DNA from: Scilla litardierei
Taxonomy: Eukaryota > Streptophyta > Magnoliopsida > Asparagales > Asparagaceae
Length of the DNA stretch: 64,000 bases
NCBI GenBank assembly: GCA_030789695.1
Contig: CM061141.1
Coordinates: forward strand, 276,589,871-276,653,870
Direction: 5' to 3'
Shown here: in pieces, positions 57,278-64,000 of the stretch
Numbering within the stretch: the stretch's first letter is position 1
How the letters are laid out: every line of letters starts with the position of its first letter
Made by a program: the position numbers and the translations under genes
The notes under the pieces: model-generated
Databases searched by the model: none
What the model saw: the letters and a program-made list of their open reading frames with translations, nothing else
What the model was told of the DNA's origin: nothing

Positions 57278-58348
57278 TGTATGATTATGGGGGAGTATGG
57301 ATTTTTTTGCTTGCTAGCATTATTTTTCCATTCATATGTCACAATGAATTTCATTCACATTATGTTTGTGCATATGGAATAGTTATTTGTCTTGCCATTG
57401 GTTTTCCTATTTGGCTATTACCCGTCTTTTTGATATGCCAATGGGGGAGAGAAATAGGTTATGTAAAAATATACATTATGCTTTTTTATGCATTATTATC
57501 AATCTTATTATTGCTTGCACGCTAGAATTGATGATAAATCTTTGCATGCTTCACTTTCTCCTATGCATAGTAGAATTGCTTGTGTGAATGATTCTAATGC
57601 TAAATTGCATGTTTCACACACGGGGCACGCCAATGTTTATGTTCCACCTCATAAGCGTGCACCCTCACCTCCTACTCTTGACTTAACCAAACATCTTCCT
57701 AAGTATCCCAAATCACTTTCTTTGTGGATTCCTAAGAATGTTTCTAGGCTTGATAGGAATGTGTATATAGAATCATATGTTCGTCATGTTATATTTTCAT
57801 ATAACTATATACGGAAACCAAGCTCCACTTTTGTTTGGTTTCCAACTTGCTAGCTCACTCACATTGTTATTCATTGCTTGGGTACCATGCTTGTATGTTT
57901 ACATTTTGTACCCACATTTTTGTGAGTGTGTCCATTACTTCCATGTTTGCATGTTTTGTATGATTCTGGGGGAGTATGTATTTTTTTGCTTGCTAGCATT
58001 ATTTTACCATCCATATGTCACATTGAATTTCATTCATATTATGTTTGTGCATACGGGATGGTTATTTCTCTTGCCCTTGGTTTTCCTATTTCGCTATTAC
58101 CCATCTTTTTGATATACAAATGGGGGAGAGAAATAGGTTATGCAAAAATATACCTTATGCTTGTTTATGCATTATTATCAATTGGTATGTTTTTGCATAA
58201 CAACCATCAATATGATTTGTGCTATATATGTTTATATTTTGTGCACATTTGCATATTGATTGGGGGAGTTTGTAAGGACACATTGTTTATTTCAATTGTT
58301 TATTATATTTTAGACATAATGGATTGTCATCATCAAAAAAGGAGAGAT
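57278..58348 (+). repeat. Rest of F internal region 2 with an internal tandem duplication
   Basis: 57278-57502 continues the segment broken at 35533. Then 57503 onwards repeats from the TCTTATTATTGCTTGCACGC block first seen near 35085. The duplicated unit is about 676 bp (35083-35533 plus 57278-57502). It ends with the purine tract before the LTR at 58349. Confidence 0.85.
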
Positions 58349-58737
58349 TGTTAGTTCTTGGGTTCAAGACTAATGTTATTTTGATGATGATCAATACATT
58401 ATGTTAGTGTGCTAATTAATCTTATGTTTTAGTCTCAGTTTATCTTAATGATTATACGTTGATGAGACAAAGCATAATGCTTGGAGGATATTGCAAGGAA
58501 CATCCTAAAGACCTCCAAGAGTGATGGTGTGGTCAAGCTTGGATGAAGTCATGAAGATCATCTAATGAAGCCAAAACTTGGAGCATGATGATGGATGGAC
58601 ATCTTGAGAAGCATTGTCAAAGCTTGAAGCTTGATGAAGGAAAGCTCATCAAGGAGTGCCAAAGCTTGGATATAATGGGGAGCATCAAGGTATCGTGAGC
58701 TTGAAGACTTAGACTCCTGGAGATGTTTTATGTAATC
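58349..58737 (+). repeat. Third LTR of element F, truncated by G
   Basis: Matches the first 390 bp of the other F LTRs and stops inside ATGTAATC, where element G begins. Confidence 0.9.
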
Positions 58738-59040
58738 TGATCGGTCCATATTTTACACCTTTTTCTGCATATTTGCATGCCATTTCGATCACCCATATCA
58801 CGCTTTTCACGAGTATTCGACGATATTGCATTACTTTTCACTATTTCTTGTTTTTGTCGGATTTCAGGAAATATGGAGCGATCGGGAGCAAAAAGGAGCT
58901 TAAGGGACTTGCACCCACTCCGGAGCATCACCCAAGGCTCTTTTCAGGGCTATTTGGCGATGGGAGACGGGTGGAAGAAGAAGGAACTCCGTAGGAGCGA
59001 CGAGGAGGAGAAACGGAGAAGATTGGGCATTATCAGCATG

Positions 59041-59671
59041 CCACTTGGCCGAGTGAAGGAGTCACTCGGCCGAGCAAAGAAGCCCGCTCGGCCGGCCAGA
59101 TCGGACACGCAGCAGATTGAGTATCAGCGTGCACTCGGCCGAGCATCGCCATCCCACTCAGCCGAGCATGGAGACACCACTCGCCCGAGTGGCATCACGA
59201 CGACGGAAAGCAAAAATCCCATACTTACTGGAATCCGTTAGGCGATTGAGGGTTCCGACTCGGCCGATTACCGAATGCCCCTCGGCCGAGTGAGTAAAGC
59301 CACTCGGCCGAGTCACCTCCAAAGACAGGACCCCAAGACCCCTGAATTACTGGAATTTTACGGGGTCTATCACTCGGCCGAGTAGAGAAGCCCACTCGAC
59401 CGAGTATAGAAGTCAACTCGACCGAGTGATGCCGAGGACATGCAACGCCCAGATTTTCAGACATCCTCCCACTCTTTTGAAATCTTCTATCATTCCAACA
59501 AGCAAAGTATTTTTCTCATATTTTTTATGGATAGTAGACTTCATGAAGATTCCAACGCCGCCAAGAACGTGCAAATCGGAGGTCGGATGAAATCTGAAGA
59601 ATTTCTGCAAGTTGATGTTGCAGTGCTAGAATTTCCACTCGGCCGAGTCACATTTTCCACTCGGCCGAGTG
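59041..59671 (+). repeat. U3 palindrome array of G, word CACTCGGCCGAGTG
   Basis: Steps within runs are 21-23 bp, mostly 22: starts 59063/59085; 59132/59155/59178; 59257/59279/59301; 59371/59393/59415; and a pair at 59636-59671. Confidence 0.93.
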
Positions 59672-59765
59672 CGGCCTGGGCCCAGATTTTAAGTTGCGGT
59701 TTGGGCTGTTTTTGTGCACGAATTTAAGGGGTTTTCTAGGGTTTCTTGCTAGGGTTTTGGGAGAG

Positions 59766-59774
59766 TATTTAAGG
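59766..59774 (+). promoter_or_regulatory. TATA-like box of the G LTR
   Basis: TATTTAAGG about 95 bp after the last palindrome pair. Confidence 0.6.
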
Positions 59775-60162
59775 GGTTTGTAGCCACCATTAGAGGGGAT
59801 CCCCATTATGTTTTCTTAACTCCCCTCCATGTTTTCCTAGAGTTAATTTTAGAGGTTAGGCCATGCCCTAGGCCCCCTTTTGGATCTAAAAGCTTGTATT
59901 TTGGATTGAAGATCTTCATCAAGCTAAGTATTTTGTTCTTATTGTTTGAATCTTTGTTTTGATATTTTTATATATGCAAGCAATGATTTTTATTGATCCT
60001 CATATCCTAATTGCTATGCTAGAGTAGATTTGTTGTTCTAGGGTTTGTGGATGAACCCTATGGATCTAATTTCATATTTGTGATGAATGAATTTCTAAAT
60101 TACTAGAATTGCTAGGAGGTTAGGTTGAGATTGATTTACTACGGATAGCTAGGGATTTCCAT

Positions 60163-60457
60163 CGATTTGGGATTTGCAAGAGATTGGATTCTAATCGATG
60201 GGAAGGCCTAGATATTCGATTTAGATTTACAATTGGATTTCTCTAGACTTGGTTTGCAAGAGATTGGACCAAAGCTAGGATTTTTAATTGTAAATCTATA
60301 CCCATATTCGTTTGCAAGAGATTGGACGAATACGAACTATCACAACCTAGATCGTAACTCGGGTTTGCACGAGAGTGGGCTCGAGGAGCGATTGGACGAT
60401 GATGTCAATCTTCATGCTAGCGGCTTAGGTTAGGGTTTGCAAGAGATTGGGCCCTAA
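60163..60457 (+). repeat. Five GAGA-loop hairpins in the G leader
   Basis: Same module as D with other stems: HP1 inside a longer CCATCGATT/AATCGATGG stem (60160-60200), HP2 TTGG/CCAA (60249, 60269), HP3 TATTCG/CGAATA (60305-60310, 60327-60332), HP4 CTCG/CGAG with inner CAC/GTG, HP5 TTAGGG/CCCTAA (60430-60435, 60452-60457). Confidence 0.87.
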
Positions 60458-60937
60458 TCTAGGTTGCTATAGACCGGCAATAGCGCGAGAGCGTGAGCTT
60501 GGTTCTCTATTCAGTTACGACTAGTTCACCTCAACACAAGTCTAGTAATATTGAGATTCACTATTTACGATGATGTATGACGATCCGTAGTGGGAATTCC
60601 CTAGCCCTAGACGTCTTTATTTGATTTTATATCCCCATACTTTGCCCGACGATTGTGACAGGATCACCGCAAGGCAAATTCCCTCTTTTATTATATTGTA
60701 TTTGAATCGATATTTGACCGATTTCTTTATCATCGACACCGACATCCACCACCATTTCCATTATATCATACCATAGCCATCTCCACCAATAATACATTCG
60801 TAGTCCAACCAACCTAGGATAGATTGGAGCCAACACCACCTCCTCGTGTTCGATACCCGCTCGCCACTTTGCCGTGCGCTTGCGGTAAAACTACACGGTC
60901 GCTCTTTTGGGTGTACGCCCGGGGCGCGATCAAGTTT

Positions 60938-60956
60938 TTGGCGCCGTTGCCGGGGA
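60938..60956 (+). promoter_or_regulatory. Primer binding site of element G
   Basis: TTGGCGCCGTTGCCGGGGA, identical to the site of element A, 5 bases after the LTR. Confidence 0.92.
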
Positions 60957-61144
60957 GGTGTTTCCCGTTGGGTGCCAATTTGTCACAATTAGGTTGATTA
61001 GATTACATTGAAAAAAAAATCAAAAAAAAACCTTGAGAGAGATTTTTTCCCACCACCTGCTATTATTATCTTTATCTCTCTTTGTACCACTGACGTCTTT
61101 TCCAGGTTGTTTACTTTGATTGATCAGGTACAGTTGTTGTAGCG

Positions 61145-62047
61145 ATGGTGCTTCCAAAGAAAATGCGAGCGGTCTCTATACAATCCTACATATATCTCGC
61201 TGCATTCTATCAGGCTGATGGAGAATCCTTCGGGGAAGCCTTGTCTAGGTTTGAAGGAATGTTAGAAATGTTCCAGACGGAGTCAGACCATGAGTGGAAT
61301 GACTCCACGCTATTTGATATCTTCACTAGAAGGCTAAATGGACCCTCACGTGAGTTTTTGAAGAGGATGCATGTGGTGAAGTTCAGTGATCTACAGTTGG
61401 CAGCAGCCTTGGAGCAAATGATAGATGATGCTCGATCTACCGGTTCACTAACCGTTACGGTAAGTAAACCATACGACCAAGTATTCATCGATTTTGTTAT
61501 GGCTAATGTCTCTAGCGCAGGTACTATCATAGATGGAGTGTATGCTTCACTTGAAGGTGATCATATCCACCTTTACACCATCAACACTCCACAAATAGAG
61601 ACATCTGAACTGTCAAAGGAGGACACATATATGGACCTATTGAGAAATATTGTTGACGTAGTTCGAGATTCTGGTCCATTGACAATAATGGCAGGTGAAC
61701 CTTTTGAGCTCGAATTTCAAAACTTTATTACTCATTGTATCTCTTCCACAGGCACAATTGATGATGGAGTCTATGCTCTAGTTGAGGGGCACAAGACCCA
61801 CTTTTATACCGCGGTCAAGATACATGAGCCCATAGAGCCACCTGCACCTACTATTGAGGAGGCCAAGCCATGCAATCGGGTGCCTCAAGCTCCAGGACAG
61901 AAACAAAGAAGGAGGCATGAAAAGGAGATGATGACGTTTACATTGCCTTCTATACCTGAGGAGCTTGAGGAGGATGTCCACGTTCAGCTTGGGGGAGAGT
62001 CAGCTTGTGTCATCGTCGCTCCCACTTGCCACCCACATGAGGCATAG
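61145..62047 (+). CDS. Gag-like ORF of element G with a duplicated domain of unknown function
   Basis: 300 residues from ATG at 61145. Residues 20-90 look like a retroviral gag helix bundle (FGEALSRFEGMLEMFQ, WNDSTLFDIFTRRLNGPSRE). Two copies of a domain of about 55 residues follow, residues 92-146 and 168-223, sharing GTI-DGVYA-EG and H-YT blocks and spaced by an acidic linker. I do not recognise this domain. The last 70 residues are basic, then acidic. A TAG at 62045-62047 ends it, but the same frame continues open to 62893 with matching composition, so read-through, or a single nonsense change, may join the two parts. No zinc knuckle or protease motif is visible. Confidence 0.7.
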   Translation: MVLPKKMRAVSIQSYIYLAAFYQADGESFGEALSRFEGMLEMFQTESDHEWNDSTLFDIFTRRLNGPSREFLKRMHVVKFSDLQLAAALEQMIDDARSTGSLTVTVSKPYDQVFIDFVMANVSSAGTIIDGVYASLEGDHIHLYTINTPQIETSELSKEDTYMDLLRNIVDVVRDSGPLTIMAGEPFELEFQNFITHCISSTGTIDDGVYALVEGHKTHFYTAVKIHEPIEPPAPTIEEAKPCNRVPQAPGQKQRRRHEKEMMTFTLPSIPEELEEDVHVQLGGESACVIVAPTCHPHEA

Positions 62048-62056
62048 CTTGCTTTT

Positions 62057-62893
62057 GTGGAGGCCTTACATGCAGAGCCAGAGCTTGTCACCGAGGAGGC
62101 CGTGCATTGGGATGAGGACACAGCCATTCATGAGGATCCCAAGCATTGCCCTCCTCCTTTCGAGCTACCGCAGCCACCTCTACTTTCTACAGAGGCTGAG
62201 CATCCCGCAGAGGCCCACCCTTCCACTGACGCCGAGGACAATCCCACAGAGCTTATGGCTCTCCTTCAGGGAGATCTCTTTACTCCCTCGCCCTTTATAT
62301 TTGACTCCCCTCCCGTGTATGATGCTTGCTATGATTCATATTTTGACGACTCATTGCACCTTTTGCAGGATTCATGTACATATGATCAAGAGGTACGATG
62401 GGACGTATACGAGGAGGAGAGCGAGGAATTAGCACCCATGGATGCTATTGATTATGATCAGGAGGTGCGATGGGATAAGTCTGACGATGATGATGAGTTG
62501 CTTGATGAAACCCACGCTTATATGCCGAAGCTACCTGAACAACCTGAGGCGAACAACGAGGAGTTGATCGACGTGGTATACGAGAGTAGAGATTTATTTC
62601 CAGGGAAGTGTTGTCAACCGTTTTTAATTTTAAATACTTATGTTGATGACCCTCTTTGGAATACATTTATTTTGGGGAAGAATTATCCACATCAGATTGA
62701 TGCGGCTTATCTCTTGCAGGGTACAGGTGGAGCACTTGGAGAGGTGCTGGGAGCCGCATTGCTGGAGTCTGATGGAGTCCGTGGACACACGCATCTGGCA
62801 GAGCCACGGAAAGAGCAGTTGGAGCAGTTGCCTGCACCGGCAAAGATACTGGATCCACCTTTTGCTATAGGTGATATCAATCCAGTAGAGTAG
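62057..62893 (+). CDS. Continuation of the element G ORF, acidic region and conserved C-terminus
   Basis: In the same frame as 61145-62047, without an ATG at its start (the first possible initiator is GTG at 62057), so it is better seen as the second part of one protein. It is acidic, with a repeated DYDQEVRWD/TYDQEVRWD unit. It ends in the conserved module shared with element A: DDPLWNTFILGKN, GTGGALGEVLGAALLES, LAEPRKEQLEQLPAP. Function unknown. Conservation between A and G families argues that the module is, or was, translated. Confidence 0.65.
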   Translation: MEALHAEPELVTEEAVHWDEDTAIHEDPKHCPPPFELPQPPLLSTEAEHPAEAHPSTDAEDNPTELMALLQGDLFTPSPFIFDSPPVYDACYDSYFDDSLHLLQDSCTYDQEVRWDVYEEESEELAPMDAIDYDQEVRWDKSDDDDELLDETHAYMPKLPEQPEANNEELIDVVYESRDLFPGKCCQPFLILNTYVDDPLWNTFILGKNYPHQIDAAYLLQGTGGALGEVLGAALLESDGVRGHTHLAEPRKEQLEQLPAPAKILDPPFAIGDINPVE

Positions 62894-64000
62894 AAATTTT
62901 TATGCTTTCAATAAACCCGAATCCTCTCGACAGCGAGGGGACCGTATAGATTTGATTGAATAAATATCACCTCTTATGACGGCAACAAAAATTTTTACAC
63001 CCCAAATCCATTATATACATTAATTGCCCTCTCCATATTTTGATGTGTCACATCCTTTTGCTCACCACATTCGAGCATTTCTTTCATGTGAAACCTTGCT
63101 TTCTTATTCGTTTGACTTGATCACGCTTTGCAAAGCCATGACATTTTTGGTCAAGTCATTTGAATAGGATTGTTTGGTATAAGCTTGGGGGAAGGCGCTC
63201 TCATGCATCATTGTATTTGCATGTAGTTGCATTAGGATTTCATGTCATTCATTTCATCATTTTTCATTCACCCCCCTTATTATTATCGTTGTTCCTCATA
63301 TTCTTCCATTATGATCACATTGAGGACAATGCGAAGTTTAACCTTGGGGGAGTGCATTTCCACGCCATTTAGATACATTAGTTGCATTTTTACTTTATTT
63401 TAGGGTTTTTAGAATTTTTCAAATTTTTTGCATCATCTTTTTGATTTTTTTTCCATCTTATTTTCCTTTTATGTGTGTTCATGCATCATATTGTGTGCTT
63501 GTTTTTCTTTTCTTTCCTCTCTTTTATTTTTTTTCTTATTTCTTTATTTTCCTTTCTCTTCTTTTGCTAGATGCGTTCCTTATGATGATATCTCTTATTG
63601 CTTTAGCACCCATCACGATGATTATTATTCCTTGCCATGCTACTTAGAGTATTCCATAGTCTTACTATTCACATGTGCTTGCAAATCTATTTCTTTTGAT
63701 GATTCCTCTACATGAATGCATGATATTAATTGAAACTGAATGCATGGATTAGTGTTTAGTATGCTTTTGTTGGAAGTGCACCAAGATTCACGCATCAATT
63801 GTATAACGAGAGCATCTACCTTATCATCTTATTCACCTTCTGTTGCATGCTTGATGTGAAAGTACTCTTTACCGCTTGACTTCACTTTTTATTGAGATGA
63901 TTGAGAATATCCATGCTTACATATGAGTTTTAGTTGAAGTATTATTTTATTGAACTGTTCGTGCACATCTTAGAGTGAACCGAGTGCTACATTGTTTCTT
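62894..64000 (+). other. 3' non-coding region of element G
   Basis: AGCTTGGGGGAAGG near 63182 and CCTTGGGGGAGTG near 63342, the latter preceded by ATTGAGGACAATGCGAAGTT as in element A. T-rich stretch 63380-63560. No LTR reached; hydrophobic short ORFs here come from T-rich DNA. Confidence 0.75.

Larger units (their letters stand above)
25810..58737 (+). mobile_element. Element F: non-autonomous copia, tandem LTR-int-LTR-int-LTR
   Basis: LTRs at 25810-29873 (holding solo LTR H), 31854-33930 and 58349-58737 (cut by element G) all begin TGTTAGTTCTTGGGTTCAAG. Without H, the first two are about 2.08 kb each. Internal regions at 29874-31853 and 33931-58348 (interrupted by C) each start with the primer site TTGGTATCAAAGC. 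They encode only a gag-like protein and end in the purine run AAAAAAGGGGAGAT before the next LTR. Three LTRs and two internals point to unequal recombination between copies. The LTR start and gag layout recall SIRE/Maximus copia elements; protease, integrase and RT are absent. Confidence 0.88.
58738..60932 (+). repeat. 5' LTR of element G
   Basis: About 2.2 kb. Palindrome clusters 59041-59427 and 59636-59671, TATTTAAGG at 59766, hairpins 60163-60457. Confidence 0.9.
58738..64000 (+). mobile_element. Element G: Athila-like non-autonomous gypsy, 3' end outside window
   Basis: LTR 58738-60932 (TGATCGGTCC to GGCGCGATCA), primer site 60938-60956, an ORF of about 580 codons with one in-frame TAG (61145-62893), then non-coding DNA with PPT-like motifs to the window edge. 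The LTR belongs to the D group (same palindrome word and hairpins) while the ORF end and 3' layout match element A. No pol. Confidence 0.88.

Overview
The window is repeat-dense nuclear DNA of a flowering plant. The evidence is plant-type LTR retrotransposons: Athila-like Ty3/gypsy with a tRNA-Asp-type primer site (TTGGCGCCGTTGCCGGGGA) and SIRE-like Ty1/copia with a TGGTATCA-type primer site. There is also a Myb/SANT-like gene fragment and heavy C-to-T decay. I cannot name the species. I see no intact host gene, no RNA gene and, across all 64 kb, no reverse transcriptase, RNase H, integrase or transposase. Every element looks non-autonomous, decayed or reduced to LTRs.

Layout. 1-5610: Athila-like element A, with a gag-like ORF and its 3' LTR. 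5611-6695: gag of an older gypsy element (B) that A interrupts. 6697-10797: two same-orientation pieces of a C-type LTR around a broken Myb/SANT-like gene (7385-8156, minus). 11030-12568: decayed F-type copia LTR, minus. 12569-15909: low-coding repeat debris. 15910-25809: two gypsy elements, E1 (plus) and E2 (minus), joined tail to tail near 21719. 25810-58737: copia element F as LTR-internal-LTR-internal-LTR. F carries solo LTR H (27830-29806, duplication CACTT) and element C (35534-57272, duplication TGTTT), and C carries complete gypsy element D (37435-49218, duplication ATTGG). 58738-64000: Athila-like element G, entering the third F LTR and leaving the window.

What stands out is LTR architecture rather than genes. 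In gypsy families A, D, E, G and copia family F, the U3 just upstream of a TATA-like box holds an array of short CpG-containing palindromes. Each family has its own word: AACCGATCGGTT (A), ACTCGRYCGAGT (E), CACTCGGCCGAGTG (D and G), ACAGTCGACTGT (F). Neighbouring centres sit about 20-23 bp apart, or two helical turns. In F they form higher-order blocks spaced 22-18-22 bp; inside E1 they ride on an 83-bp tandem repeat. In D and E1 a second copy of the array lies inside the element, just before a TATA-like box and a C-rich leader, which suggests an internal promoter.

Downstream of the LTR TATA box, the predicted leader RNAs carry series of short hairpins. In F the loop is constant (TGTGT or TTTGT) and the stems differ but stay complementary. 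In D and G, five hairpins share a 16-nt apical module with a GAGA tetraloop, and the stems show compensatory changes between and within elements. The same plan in unrelated families (palindrome lattice, TATA box, structured leader) is the strongest candidate here for an undescribed system. It resembles, by inference only, family-specific motif arrays that co-evolve with a DNA-binding factor.
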